A DNA stretch of 64,000 bases, from positions 1-64,000 of the forward strand of contig NZ_CANNGT010000004.1 of the NCBI RefSeq assembly GCF_947504225.1. The letters are read 5' to 3'. Shown one piece after another: positions 26,224-35,734 of the stretch (position 1 is the first letter of the stretch; each line of letters starts with the position of its first letter). This DNA is from Brumimicrobium ulvae. Its GTDB lineage: Bacteria > Bacteroidota > Bacteroidia > Flavobacteriales_D > Crocinitomicaceae. The position numbers were made by a program, and so were the translations under genes. The notes below the pieces were generated by a model that made no database searches, was not told where the DNA came from, and saw only the letters and a program-made list of their open reading frames with translations.

Positions 26224-27504
26224 TTATGGGAATACTCCTCTTTCCTTATATGTCTGTTGAATTCTTTCCAAAGCTACACAATAAGCTCCTGTTCTCCAGT
26301 CCGTATTGTATTTATTTGCACTATTTACCGTTTTTTCGAATGCTTCACCTAACTTTTCATCGATCATTTTTAGAACGGTGTCTATGTTATAGTTTTCACT
26401 GCGTTTATTTTGCAACCATTCATAATAACTTCCTGTAACACCCCCCGCATTGCATAAAATGTCGGGCAAAATATCAATACCTCTTTCCAAAAGTATCTTT
26501 TCTCCTTCTGTATCAATAGGACCATTTGCTCCTTCAGCGATGAGCATTGCTTTTACTCCAGCTGCATTATCAATGGTAATTTGATTGCTTAGTGCTGCCG
26601 GGATTAGAATATCACAATTGATAGAGTAAAATTCTGAATTATCTATTTTTTGAGTATCAGGAAATCCTTTGATTACTCCATTATGATTTCCAACATGGTT
26701 ATGCAAAGCTTCGGCATCAATTCCTTCTTCATTAAAAATCGTTCCGCTAGCATCTTGCACGGCGATCAACTTAGCACCTAATTCCATCATAAAATGAGAG
26801 GCCCAATATCCAACATTTCCAAAGCCTTGAACCGCAAAAGTCTTTCCTTGTAAGTTAACACCTTTTAATTTCGCCCAGTATTTAATCGACGATACAACAC
26901 CGTACCCCGTTGCGCGATCTCTTCCTTTTAAACCTCCAGAGCCAATCGGTTTTCCGGTTACAACATGCAAGTTTAACATACGTGTTGAAGGCGACTTTGT
27001 AGAAGAGAAAGTATCGGCTATCCACGCCATAATTTGTGGGTTGGTATTGACATCAGGTGCTGGAATATCTACGTCAGGTCCAATATTTTCGCCCAACGCA
27101 TAGGTAAATCTTCGTGTAATGCGTTCAAGTTCACCCATGGAGTACTTTTTAGGGTCTATTGTTACTCCACCTTTCCCTCCACCAAAAGGAAGTCCAGCGA
27201 GTGCTGTTTTCCATGTCATCCATATAGCTAAGGCTCTTGCCGTGTCAATATCCACAGCAGGATGAAAACGCAACCCTCCTTTATAAGGTCCTAGTGCATT
27301 GTTATGTTGAACTCGGTAACCATTAAAAACTTCAATTGAGCCATCATCCATTTTAACTGGAAAATGTACACTAATTTCGCTGTTGGTAGAAGCAAGGATC
27401 TTTCGTATCCCCTTATCTAAATTCATTGTATCAGCAGCATGATTGAATTGTTTCATCACGTTTTCATACATGCTGGGTTTTTTCTTTTTCTCGATTGATT
27501 CCAT
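26224..27504 (-). CDS. Glutamate dehydrogenase (Glu/Leu/Phe/Val family)
   Basis: This 426 aa hexameric-type dehydrogenase interconverts glutamate and 2-oxoglutarate plus ammonia. The substrate-binding lysines lie in YKGGLRFHP and the catalytic TALAGLPFGGGKGGV segment. PAPDVNTN and the Rossmann GFGNVGYW follow, and the end has NAGGVTGSYYEWLQN. The length and MESIEKKKKPSMYENV start resemble the GudB/RocG catabolic type. The nearby pruA and rocD also favour a catabolic role, though coenzyme choice cannot be read reliably. The transhydrogenase-like small gene follows after 9 bp. Confidence 0.93.
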   Translation of the reverse strand: MESIEKKKKPSMYENVMKQFNHAADTMNLDKGIRKILASTNSEISVHFPVKMDDGSIEVFNGYRVQHNNALGPYKGGLRFHPAVDIDTARALAIWMTWKTALAGLPFGGGKGGVTIDPKKYSMGELERITRRFTYALGENIGPDVDIPAPDVNTNPQIMAWIADTFSSTKSPSTRMLNLHVVTGKPIGSGGLKGRDRATGYGVVSSIKYWAKLKGVNLQGKTFAVQGFGNVGYWASHFMMELGAKLIAVQDASGTIFNEEGIDAEALHNHVGNHNGVIKGFPDTQKIDNSEFYSINCDILIPAALSNQITIDNAAGVKAMLIAEGANGPIDTEGEKILLERGIDILPDILCNAGGVTGSYYEWLQNKRSENYNIDTVLKMIDEKLGEAFEKTVNSANKYNTDWRTGAYCVALERIQQTYKERGVFP

Positions 27505-27725
27505 AATCTTGTCAGTAAATAAATTTATCTTTAATCAAGAAACCTGCTTTATTACAACTAGCTTGACTCTCAAATATAAGATTTTGAAAATGCACTAAAT
27601 AATTTTTTTTAAAGTATTTCCAATTTTCTACTTCCTTACTTTTACTTCTACCAAGCGATTCATAATCAACAAGGTAACACAAAGCAAAAGGTAAACAACT
27701 AAAAATCAAAAATATAAAAGAAAGG

Positions 27726-28199
27726 CTAATACTCTGTCTTATCAGTTTTAGATTCCCAATCTTGAAATGCTACCAAAGCTTCATCCCTAAGAAACTGACT
27801 AGTTTTCACACGTCTTTTTTCTATCGGAACATTAATTTCATCATAGATAAAGGAATCATCAAAACCGATGTCAGCAGCATCCTTTTTCGTATTGGCAAAG
27901 TAAAGATTATCGAGTCTTGACCAATAAATTGCACCTAAACACATGGGGCAAGGTTCACACGAAGAGTAAATATCACATCCTACCAATTCAAAAGAATTGA
28001 TGGCTTTACACGCCTTTCTGATCACATTCACTTCTGCATGTGCTGTAGGATCATTGTCAATTGTAACACTATTTGCGCTTTCCGCAATTATTTTTCCATC
28101 TTTTACAACTACTGCTCCGAAAGGCCCTCCCCCGTTAGCAACACTTTCCTTTGACAAATCAATTGCCCTTCTCATGTATTCTTTTTGCTTCTCATTCAT
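27726..28199 (-). CDS. guaD: Guanine deaminase, cytidine-deaminase-like fold
   Basis: This 157 aa zinc deaminase has motifs PTAHAEVNVIRKACK (zinc histidine and catalytic glutamate) and SCEPCPMCLGAIYW (two zinc cysteines). GGPFGAVVVKDGKI and FDDSFIYDEI are the features that separate Bacillus-type GuaD from TadA-like tRNA deaminases. It converts guanine to xanthine in purine salvage. A single-gene unit, it lies downstream of the grpE-dnaJ terminator on the same strand. Other nucleobase or s-triazine deamination is possible. Confidence 0.9.
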   Translation of the reverse strand: MNEKQKEYMRRAIDLSKESVANGGGPFGAVVVKDGKIIAESANSVTIDNDPTAHAEVNVIRKACKAINSFELVGCDIYSSCEPCPMCLGAIYWSRLDNLYFANTKKDAADIGFDDSFIYDEINVPIEKRRVKTSQFLRDEALVAFQDWESKTDKTEY

Positions 28200-28255
28200 T
28201 TGATTACTTTTTGTATAAATGTATAAAAACTATAGACATTAAAAAACCTCTAACA

Positions 28256-28291
28256 TTAAAAAGTCCCAACATTACTGTCGGGACTTTTTAA
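28256..28291 (-). terminator. Intrinsic terminator of the grpE-dnaJ operon
   Basis: AAAAAGTCCC (28258-28267) pairs with GGGACTTTTT (28280-28289). It is about 20 bp beyond the dnaJ stop on the minus strand. Confidence 0.85.
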
Positions 28292-28311
28292 AAATCATTC
28301 AAAGTATAAAA

Positions 28312-29433
28312 CTAGTTACTAAACATATCTTTTACCCTTTGAAAGAAACCTTTTTCTTTTCCGTCTGGATTCGGTTGAAAGTTTTCACTTTCCCTTAACT
28401 TTTCGATAATTTCTTGCTCTTCTTTTGAAAGTTTTTGTGGCGTCCATACATTAATGTGTACAAATTGGTCTCCCATTCCATAGTTTTGGACGCTTGGTAA
28501 ACCCTTTCCTTTTAAGCGCAACATTTTTCCACTTTGCGTACCTGGCTCAACCTTAATCCTCGCTCTACTTTTAATTGTCGGAACTTCGATGGTTGCCCCT
28601 AAAGCAGCATCTGCAAAATTAATGAATGCTTCATAATGCACATTTTGTCCATCACGACGCAATTCTTCATGCTCCAATACTTCAATAACTACAAGAAGGT
28701 CTCCAGGGATTCCATCAAATGGTCCAGCGTTTCCTTTTCCACTGACAGAAAGTTGCATTCCATCTTCTACTCCTGAAGGGATATCTAGTTCGATAACTTC
28801 TTCTTTACGCTCTAGTCCTTGACTGTCAGCACCAGCAGGTTTTTTATCAATGATTTTACCTGTCCCCTGACAATTAGGACATGTTGAAGCAGTCTGCATT
28901 GCCCCTAAAAAAGTTTGGGTAACACGCTGAACACGTCCTGTTCCTTTACACGTTTGGCAATCTTTAAAAGTGACTCCAGTTGCGTTGACCAGCTTGTTTA
29001 CACGAATTTTTTTCTTCACACCTTCCGCAACCTCGTCAAGTGTCAGTTTAATTTTCACACGCAGATTGGTACCTCTAGCAGATCTTTGACGGGCACCCCC
29101 GCCGCCTCTTCTGCCACCTCCAAATCCACCGCCGAAGATGTCACCAAATTGAGAGAATATGTCATCCATATCCATCCCTCCGAATCCGCCTCCTCCAGCT
29201 GAACCATCAACACCAGCATGACCAAATTGATCATAGCGTTGTTTTTTCTGCTCATCTGACAAAACTTCATACGCTTCAGCTGCTTCTTTAAATCTCTCTT
29301 CAGCTGCTGAATCATCTGGGTTTTTATCCGGGTGATATTTTAACGCGAGTTTACGGTATGCTTTTTTTATTTCAGATGCAGAGGCAGATTTGCTTACACC
29401 TAATACTTCATAATAATCTCTTTTTTGACTCAT
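28312..29433 (-). CDS. dnaJ: Chaperone DnaJ with a reduced zinc-finger region
   Basis: This 373 aa Hsp40 stimulates DnaK ATPase. The J domain at 1-70 has the HPD motif in KYHPDKNP. A long Gly/Phe-rich linker follows ([23 protein letters not shown]). The zinc region has only two CxxCxGxG motifs, CQTCKGTG and CPNCQGTG. The positions of the first and fourth motifs read ATGVTFKD and PAGADSQG, so zinc centre I is lost and centre II is kept. The two C-terminal substrate-binding beta domains are normal. It is 8 bp downstream of grpE, and the pair has a shared terminator. Confidence 0.96.
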   Translation of the reverse strand: MSQKRDYYEVLGVSKSASASEIKKAYRKLALKYHPDKNPDDSAAEERFKEAAEAYEVLSDEQKKQRYDQFGHAGVDGSAGGGGFGGMDMDDIFSQFGDIFGGGFGGGRRGGGGARQRSARGTNLRVKIKLTLDEVAEGVKKKIRVNKLVNATGVTFKDCQTCKGTGRVQRVTQTFLGAMQTASTCPNCQGTGKIIDKKPAGADSQGLERKEEVIELDIPSGVEDGMQLSVSGKGNAGPFDGIPGDLLVVIEVLEHEELRRDGQNVHYEAFINFADAALGATIEVPTIKSRARIKVEPGTQSGKMLRLKGKGLPSVQNYGMGDQFVHINVWTPQKLSKEEQEIIEKLRESENFQPNPDGKEKGFFQRVKDMFSN

Positions 29434-29441
29434 AATATCGT

Positions 29442-30017
29442 TTATTGACCTACAACGACCTTAGCGTATCGCAGTACTTTGTCATTTAGAAAATATCCTT
29501 TCTCCACTACATCCACTACCTTTCCTTTCTGTTCTTTATCTACAGGAATATTGGTGATGGCTTCGTGGTGATCTATATCAAAATCTTCTCCTTTGCTATC
29601 CATCGGTTTCAACCCCTTAGCCACAAGAACGCTATTGAACTTATTGTAAATCAATTGGAAACCTTCTTTAATCGCTTCTGCGTCATCAGATGTTTCATTG
29701 TTGGAAATAGCACGTTCAAAATCATCAAGAATTGGAAGCATATCTTTAACGATACCTTCACTAGCATTCATAATTAAATCACCTTTTTCCTTAATCGTTC
29801 TTTTTCTGAAATTTTCAAAATCAGAATACAAGCGTAAATATTTATCGTTTAAACCCGCAATTTTGTTCTCCAACTGTTCTTCTTTCGACAACTCTGGAGT
29901 TTCAGCTTCTTCATTCTGAGTATCTTCAGCTTGCTCAGCTGTATTATTTACTTCTTCAGCCGCAAGATTTTCTTTATCTACAGCTTCTTCTTTATCTCGT
30001 TTTCCCATTTTCGTCAT
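29442..30017 (-). CDS. grpE: Nucleotide exchange factor GrpE
   Basis: This 191 aa protein exchanges ADP for ATP on DnaK. The N-terminal 60 residues are very acidic and low-complexity ([20 protein letters not shown]), then a long coiled coil ([18 protein letters not shown]) and the C-terminal beta domain with the family motifs [20 protein letters not shown] and [16 protein letters not shown]. The ATG at 30017 or one three codons in (30008) could be the start. It is first in the grpE-dnaJ operon. No CIRCE-type or other heat-shock operator was found upstream. Confidence 0.95.
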   Translation of the reverse strand: MTKMGKRDKEEAVDKENLAAEEVNNTAEQAEDTQNEEAETPELSKEEQLENKIAGLNDKYLRLYSDFENFRKRTIKEKGDLIMNASEGIVKDMLPILDDFERAISNNETSDDAEAIKEGFQLIYNKFNSVLVAKGLKPMDSKGEDFDIDHHEAITNIPVDKEQKGKVVDVVEKGYFLNDKVLRYAKVVVGQ

Positions 30018-30166
30018 TTTTAAAACTACATCCCTTTACGCAAATTCATTGCCATTGTGCAGATCTAGACAATCTGTCATAACTTGATGCAAATAGCCGT
30101 AAAAGTGTCAGTTTTACAGGTCAAAAAGCTATGACATAAGTGCTTTTCAAGACCATTAAAAATTTG

Positions 30167-30174
30167 TATTTTTG
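30167..30174 (+). promoter_or_regulatory. Probable -7 promoter box of yaaA
   Basis: TATTTTTG matches TAnnTTTG. TTTT rather than TTTG is found at the expected -33 spacing. It lies 19 bp before the yaaA start codon. Confidence 0.5.
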
Positions 30175-30193
30175 AGCTTCAAAATTAAGTCCA

Positions 30194-30958
30194 ATGAAAA
30201 TATTATTATCTCCTGCCAAATCTTTAGATTATAGCCTTAATATAAAAACGCCAATTACAACACAGGCGCATTTTTTAAACGATGCAAATTATCTTGCCAA
30301 AAAGCTTCAAAAAATATCTAAAAAGGAACTGGGAAAACTCATGAAACTTTCAGAAAACTTGAGTGATTTAAATTATTCCCGTTACCAAGATTGGCAAGAA
30401 CCTGTAACTTTGAACGAGCAAGCTCAACCTGCAGTTACTGTGTTTACTGGAGAAGTTTACAAAGGTCTTGACGCAGCGTCATTTACAGATCAAGACTTTA
30501 TAAATGCGCAAAAAGACCTTATGATTCTATCGGGATTGTACGGAATATTAAAACCACTCGACTTGATGTATCCATACCGATTAGAAATGGGTACCCGATG
30601 GAATGTAACTCCAAAAACGAAAAACTTATATCAATATTGGGGAGCAAAACTCGCTGAGTTCATCAATGACGAAACAAAAAAAGACGAAGTGATTGTGAAC
30701 TTAGCCTCCAACGAATATTTCAAAGCCGTTGACCAAAAGGTGTTAAAAAACAGGGTTATTACTCCAGTCTTTAAAGATTTAAAAGGAGATCAATTCAAAA
30801 TCATCATGATGTATGCAAAGCATGCACGTGGCGCAATGGCAAGAGATATTATTCAAAATCAATATCAAAATATCGAAGACTTAAAAGGCTATAATGTTGA
30901 CGGCTATTCCTATAATGAAGAGATGTCTACAGAGGAAGAGTGGGTTTTTGTGAGGTAG
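30194..30958 (+). CDS. yaaA: Peroxide stress protein YaaA (DUF328)
   Basis: This 254 aa cytoplasmic protein is full length for the family. It opens with MKILLSPAKSLDY and contains KLSENLSDLNYSRYQDW, FTGEVYKGLDAASF, LSGLYGILKPLDLMYPYRLEMGT, NLASNEYFKAVD and KHARGAMARDII, all signature blocks of YaaA. In E. coli YaaA limits free iron and Fenton damage during hydrogen peroxide stress, and the fold binds DNA. It is a single-gene unit with a TAnnTTTG box just upstream. The neighbouring GrpE-DnaJ genes are divergent, consistent with a loose stress neighbourhood. Confidence 0.95.
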   Translation: MKILLSPAKSLDYSLNIKTPITTQAHFLNDANYLAKKLQKISKKELGKLMKLSENLSDLNYSRYQDWQEPVTLNEQAQPAVTVFTGEVYKGLDAASFTDQDFINAQKDLMILSGLYGILKPLDLMYPYRLEMGTRWNVTPKTKNLYQYWGAKLAEFINDETKKDEVIVNLASNEYFKAVDQKVLKNRVITPVFKDLKGDQFKIIMMYAKHARGAMARDIIQNQYQNIEDLKGYNVDGYSYNEEMSTEEEWVFVR

Positions 30959-31460
30959 ATATTTAATTACGAATTTTGAATTTTTCAATATAAAATCTTC
31001 ATTTACGCCATGTGATTAGCGGAAAACACATTAAAACCCAATTTTTAATGCCTCGAGATCTTTACCAATAATTAATTTAAGCTCTATTCCCTAGCAAATG
31101 GTTTGCGCTGTATTGGAACGCGGATGACACGGATGATTTGGGCTTACCCAGCAGAACTGCAAGCAACGCGGATAATCACGGAATTCTTACGTCATGGATC
31201 CTAAACATTGTCATATCTTGAAATTAATAATATACCTGTTTCATAAAACTCTGTTTTAATGGAGGATTGAAGATTAACTCTAAATTTATTGGTAAAGTAT
31301 CGGATACGCATTTAATATTATTTGAGAGCAATAAAATATATTTTCTAACACAGCTTGAACCCTGATTTCTTTTTTATTTCCCTTCCGTTTGGTTACATTT
31401 GCATAAGCATAGGCGTTTTGGACGATAAAGCGCTTCGAAATTGATAAAAACAACAAAAAT
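30959..31460. repeat. Intergenic region with one degenerate copy of the GCGGAT-type repeat
   Basis: This is 502 bp without a gene. At about 31105-31185 a short island (TGTATTGGAACGCGGATGAC, then ACGGATGA and AACGCGGATAATCACGG) resembles the first half of the repeat unit seen in the four-copy array at 43.1-43.85 kb. A TAATTACGAATT word just after yaaA resembles the array linker. A TACATTTG box at 31394-31401 is a possible rocD promoter. Otherwise the sequence is featureless AT-rich DNA. Confidence 0.55.
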
Positions 31461-32705
31461 ATGAGTACAACAACAGAAAAATTATCTTCAGCAGACTTAA
31501 TCAAGATGGAGGAAAAATACGGAGCGCACAACTATCATCCACTGCCAGTTGTTTTGGCAAAAGGAGAAGGAGTTCACGTATGGGATGTTGAAGGAAAACA
31601 TTATTATGATTTTCTTTCTGCATATTCAGCGGTTAATCAAGGTCACTGTCACCCACATATTATTGGAGCACTAAAAGAGCAAGCAGAAACCTTAACGCTA
31701 ACATCGCGTGCATTTTACAACGACACTTTAGGACCATTCGAAAAATACGTAACAGAATATTTCGGGTTTGACAAAGTTTTGGCCATGAATTCTGGTGCTG
31801 AAGCAGTAGAAACAGCAATCAAGATTTGTAGAAAATACGCCTATGAACGTAAAGGAATTGCAGAAAATCAGGCTAAAATCATCGTTTGTGACGATAATTT
31901 CCATGGAAGAACAACCACGATAATTTCTTTTTCGAATGACGAAAACGCGCGTAAGAACTTTGGTCCTTACACCCCTGGTTTTATCAAAATACCATACAAC
32001 GATACTGAGGCATTAAAAAAAGCATTGCAAGAAGAAAATGTTGCAGGATTCTTAGTAGAACCCATTCAAGGTGAAGCAGGAGTTTTTGTTCCAGACGAAG
32101 GGTATTTGACAAAAGTACGTGAACTATGTTCTGAAGCAGGAGTACTTTTCATCGCCGACGAAGTTCAAACAGGAATCGCACGTACTGGTCAAATTTTGGC
32201 TTGCGACCATGAAAATGTTAAACCTGACATTTTAATTCTTGGGAAAGCAATTTCTGGTGGAGTTTATCCAGTTTCGGCTGTTTTAGCAGACGACGAGGTA
32301 ATGGGGGTGATCCAACCAGGCCAACACGGATCTACGTTTGGAGGAAACCCAATGGCAGCAAAAGTTGCAGTGGCAGCTTTAGAGGTTGTTGAAAATGAAA
32401 AACTTGCTGAAAACGCTGAGAAAATGGGGCAATTGTTCCGTAAGGAAATGAACCGAATAATTGACAACACAGACTTGGTTACAAAAGTACGTGGAAAAGG
32501 TTTATTGAATGCAATTTTAATCAATGATACTCCAGAAAGCACAACTGCCTGGGATTTATGCATGGCCATGAAAGAAAATGGATTAATCGCTAAACCAACA
32601 CATGGAAACATTATTCGTTTTGCACCACCATTGGTAATGAATGAAGAGCAAATGATGGAATGTGTAGCAATTATTGAAAAGACAATCACTGAATTTAAAA
32701 AATAA
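31461..32705 (+). CDS. rocD: Ornithine-oxoacid aminotransferase
   Basis: This 414 aa class III PLP aminotransferase transfers the delta-amino group of ornithine to 2-oxoglutarate, giving glutamate semialdehyde, which PruA then oxidises. Family motifs are [25 protein letters not shown] at the N-terminus (typical of ornithine aminotransferase), [40 protein letters not shown] and the PLP lysine in [25 protein letters not shown] and GLLNAI follow. Length is normal. It is monocistronic with its own terminator. Together with pruA and gdh it forms an ornithine-to-2-oxoglutarate route. Confidence 0.95.
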   Translation: MSTTTEKLSSADLIKMEEKYGAHNYHPLPVVLAKGEGVHVWDVEGKHYYDFLSAYSAVNQGHCHPHIIGALKEQAETLTLTSRAFYNDTLGPFEKYVTEYFGFDKVLAMNSGAEAVETAIKICRKYAYERKGIAENQAKIIVCDDNFHGRTTTIISFSNDENARKNFGPYTPGFIKIPYNDTEALKKALQEENVAGFLVEPIQGEAGVFVPDEGYLTKVRELCSEAGVLFIADEVQTGIARTGQILACDHENVKPDILILGKAISGGVYPVSAVLADDEVMGVIQPGQHGSTFGGNPMAAKVAVAALEVVENEKLAENAEKMGQLFRKEMNRIIDNTDLVTKVRGKGLLNAILINDTPESTTAWDLCMAMKENGLIAKPTHGNIIRFAPPLVMNEEQMMECVAIIEKTITEFKK

Positions 32706-32728
32706 TTCTAATTATAAATTTGCACAGT

Positions 32729-32760
32729 AAAAAAGCCAACATGACTGTTGGCTTTTTTTT
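32729..32760 (+). terminator. Intrinsic terminator of rocD
   Basis: AAAAGCCAAC (32731-32740) pairs with GTTGGCTTTT (32747-32756), followed by eight T residues in all. It lies 25 bp after the rocD stop. Confidence 0.88.
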
Positions 32761-32816
32761 GTGTATTGTTCTTTCTTGAGGTGGCGAAAAGAAAAACAGA
32801 ATTACCGATTGAGTTC

Positions 32817-32852
32817 ATAACCCCGAGTTGCGCTTCGCTTACACGGGGTTAT
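32817..32852. repeat. Extragenic palindrome
   Basis: ATAACCCCG (32817-32825) and CGGGGTTAT (32844-32852) form a perfect 9-bp inverted repeat around an 18-base loop that itself holds GCG-CTT-CGC. It is GC-rich against an AT-rich background and looks like an extragenic repeat, not a terminator. The rest of the 377 bp gap between rocD and the truncated secreted-protein gene shows nothing else. Confidence 0.55.
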
Positions 32853-33082
32853 CAACAGTTGACCCATTCTGAGTCGTGTGCAGTTTTACATGACCATCAG
32901 ACTGATTTTCAAATAATTAAAGAGAGAATCGATTTTCATAATTTATAACTTTCTTGTGAGCTTGTCTTCGAAGTTTTAGTTGGATCAATTGGGCTTGTTT
33001 ACAACAAAACTATTTTAACGTTCATTTTGATTTTAATTTTATATTATTGTAACTTACTACTTATTATTTCGAGTAATTTAGC

Positions 33083-33370
33083 ATGAGAGCAACCTATTTA
33101 TTATATCTATTATTTAGTTGTATTTGTTTGAATGTTACTTCTCAAACGGTATTCTATCAAGACATCTGTAACTGTGGGGTCACTGCTGGTGGTTTTTCTG
33201 CTGGAGGTGGGGCTAGTAATGGAACTGTCGAATTATATATTGAACCAGGAAGTACTATAAGAAAGGCTTTTTTAATGGCTTTTAGTGTTGGAGAAAAAAC
33301 CATAAAAGATAGGGAGTCTTCAGTTTCTTCTTCTTTCCTTTCTTCTCTTTTCCCTTCGTTCTTTTCTTAA
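33083..33370 (+). pseudogene. 3'-truncated secreted-protein gene (N-terminal remnant)
   Basis: The ORF of 95 aa starts with a good signal peptide ending in NVTSQ (residue 21). A glycine-rich domain start follows (YQDICNCGVTAGGFSAGGGAS, YIEPGSTIRKAFLMAFSVG) that resembles the first 60 residues of much larger Bacteroidota surface proteins. After that the frame simply runs through the antisense of the penicillin-binding-protein C-terminus (overlap from 33320). The body of the protein is missing, so this is best read as a gene fragment left by a deletion that ended at the PBP gene. Any translated product would be a secreted stub. Confidence 0.65.
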
Positions 33371-35611
33371 GCGCTTATCACGTGTAAACCAATTTTGCAC
33401 TTTATCTACTACATTATTCTCCTTGAAGGATTCACAGTCTGGCATTTCATTTAAATGATGAGGAAACTTGAATTTACCATTGATGTATGGTTTGCACACT
33501 TCTTTACTTTTACATTCCTGCATGAAGTAAGCCCAAATTGGCAAGGCAGTTGCCGCTCCTTGACCATGTCGAATCGATTTAAAATGTACAGAAGGATTGT
33601 CTGCTCCTACCCAAGCACCGGCAACTAATTCCGGAGTAAAACCAATAAACCAACCATCCGCATGAGACTGCGTTGTTCCTGTTTTTCCTGCCATATCGAG
33701 GTTTAGTCCATACCTCGAGCGCAAGCGGTTGGCCGTTCCTTCGTTGACCACACCCTTTAACATTTCCGTCATATAATAGGCTGTTTGTTGAGAAAACACA
33801 CGCTTACCTTTGGTTTGCTTTGATTCGTAAATCACTTCTCCCTTGCGGTTTTCTATACGGGAAATAAACACAGGAGCAACACTTTCGCCACCATTAGCAA
33901 AAGTACAGTAGGCCGTTACCATTTCGAGCAGGCTAATATCTGCAACTCCTAAAGCAATTGAAGGAACAGCAGGTATTTCACTATAAATCCCCATATCTCT
34001 AGCAGTCTGAACAACATTCTCAATTCCAGCTTCGAACAAAAGTTCAACTGAAATTACATTTACAGAATTGGCTAAAGCACCTTTAACTGAATATTTACCT
34101 TCATATTCATCTCCAGAATTTCGTGGTGACCAAGCTTCGAATTCATCGTATATTTTACGTTCATTAGAATAATAATCACAAGGTTCTACCCCTTGTTCTA
34201 GAGCCGTGGCATAAACAATAGGCTTAAAGGTACTACCAACTTGTCTTTTCGAAGTGACATGGTCATATTGAAAGTAACTGTAATCATTTCCACCAATCCA
34301 TGCTTTGATCTCACCTGTATTGGGTTGCATGGCCAAGAAACCATTGTGCAAAATCTTCAAGTAATACTTTATAGAATCTAATGGCGAAAGATTTACTTCT
34401 TCATCATTTTCCCAGTCGAAAATATTCATTGGAACTGGAGTGTCAAACACCTTGTTAATTTCATCTTCTCCTAGCCCTCTCTCTTTCAATTCTTTATAAC
34501 GCGCAGATTTTTCTACCTCTCGGTTGACCAACTTTGTGTAAGCTGCCGAACTTTTAAAATGTCGATTAAACAAACTTTGCAAATTACGCATCTGTTTTTC
34601 AACAGCCACAATTGCATTCATTTGCATTTGATAGTTTATAGGCGTATAAATCTTTAATCCATCACGGTATATGTCGTAACTTTCACCGTTGTCTTTTTTT
34701 AAATCCTTCAATATTTTGCTACCTAACTCTTCAATTTGGACTAAAAAATAAGGGGCTATATCTCCATACCTTCCGGCATTTTTATAATTCAGATTTAATG
34801 GAATCTTTTTCAAAGAATCTCCAATTTCTTTTGAGACATAATTATTTTTCACCAAGTTATTCAATACAACATTTCTTCTCTTCAAAGACCTTGAAGGGTG
34901 AAGTCGGGGGTTGTATGCCGTTGGAGATTTCAACATTCCGATGAGGACTGCTGCTTCTTCAATTCGAATAGAATCAAGTGGTTTACTGTAAAAACGCATG
35001 GTCGCATTTTTAATCCCATAAGTGTCTTCTCCCACTGAAACGGTATTTAAATACAAGGCTAAAATTTCATCCTGTGAATACACGCTGTTTAAGCGAACCG
35101 CATGAATGGCTTCCTTGATTTTATTCACTGGCATACTGAGCACACCGTGATTTTCACGTTTAAACAAATTTTTGGCCAGCTGTTGTCCGATTGTACTTCC
35201 CCCACCAGAGCTTTTATCACCCATTAATAAGGTTTTGAAAAACACACGCATAAGTCCAATCGCATCTACTCCATTGTGCTCATAAAAACGAGCATCTTCA
35301 GTTGCAATTAAGGCTTCAACAACGACAGGTGGAATTTCTTCAAAAGCAACAGTACTTCTGTTTTCCCAATAATATTTCCCCAATATTTTTCCTTCTTCAG
35401 AAAGAACTTCTGAAGCAACATAACTTTGAATATTTTTCAATTCAGCTTTGGACTCTAGCTTTCCAAAAAGTCCAAAATAAACGCTAAAAACAAGAGCAAC
35501 AGGAAGAATTACAGATAAATCTATAAGCAGAAGTACACCTTTAATGATCAATACTCTCTTTCTACTCTTCACGTTGACTCTTTTTTTAGGTTTCAAAAAT
35601 ACACAATCCAA
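33320..35611 (-). CDS. Class A penicillin-binding protein (PBP1A-type, transglycosylase/transpeptidase)
   Basis: This 763 aa bifunctional peptidoglycan synthase has a basic cytoplasmic N-terminus and one membrane anchor at about 24-48. The GT51 domain has EDARFYEHNGVD and GGGSTIGQQLAKNLFKRE, with the catalytic glutamate in the first motif. The transpeptidase domain has the SxxK motif STFKPIVY, an SVN triad and KTGTTQSHADGWFIG. The C-terminus is strongly basic (KERREKRRKERRRN). It polymerises and crosslinks glycan strands in the periplasm. It is monocistronic. Its last codons overlap the truncated gene on the other strand. Confidence 0.95.
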   Translation of the reverse strand: MDCVFLKPKKRVNVKSRKRVLIIKGVLLLIDLSVILPVALVFSVYFGLFGKLESKAELKNIQSYVASEVLSEEGKILGKYYWENRSTVAFEEIPPVVVEALIATEDARFYEHNGVDAIGLMRVFFKTLLMGDKSSGGGSTIGQQLAKNLFKRENHGVLSMPVNKIKEAIHAVRLNSVYSQDEILALYLNTVSVGEDTYGIKNATMRFYSKPLDSIRIEEAAVLIGMLKSPTAYNPRLHPSRSLKRRNVVLNNLVKNNYVSKEIGDSLKKIPLNLNYKNAGRYGDIAPYFLVQIEELGSKILKDLKKDNGESYDIYRDGLKIYTPINYQMQMNAIVAVEKQMRNLQSLFNRHFKSSAAYTKLVNREVEKSARYKELKERGLGEDEINKVFDTPVPMNIFDWENDEEVNLSPLDSIKYYLKILHNGFLAMQPNTGEIKAWIGGNDYSYFQYDHVTSKRQVGSTFKPIVYATALEQGVEPCDYYSNERKIYDEFEAWSPRNSGDEYEGKYSVKGALANSVNVISVELLFEAGIENVVQTARDMGIYSEIPAVPSIALGVADISLLEMVTAYCTFANGGESVAPVFISRIENRKGEVIYESKQTKGKRVFSQQTAYYMTEMLKGVVNEGTANRLRSRYGLNLDMAGKTGTTQSHADGWFIGFTPELVAGAWVGADNPSVHFKSIRHGQGAATALPIWAYFMQECKSKEVCKPYINGKFKFPHHLNEMPDCESFKENNVVDKVQNWFTRDKRLRKERREKRRKERRRN

Positions 35612-35734
35612 TACATCTAAATAAAGTCTATAGACGTTTTAACCTATTTTATAAAACGGTATTGAATTCAACAATTCAGCTACGGAAATTGACCATCAAA
35701 TACAATTGAACAAATAAACGGAATCATGATGTTC

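Noticed and set aside
27512..27709. Small 65 aa minus-strand ORF upstream of glutamate dehydrogenase
   Set aside because: It lacks a signal peptide, domain or conserved-looking composition, and lies in AT-rich leader DNA.
32748..32948. 66 aa ORF after rocD
   Set aside because: It begins inside the terminator and runs through the palindrome, with no protein-like features.
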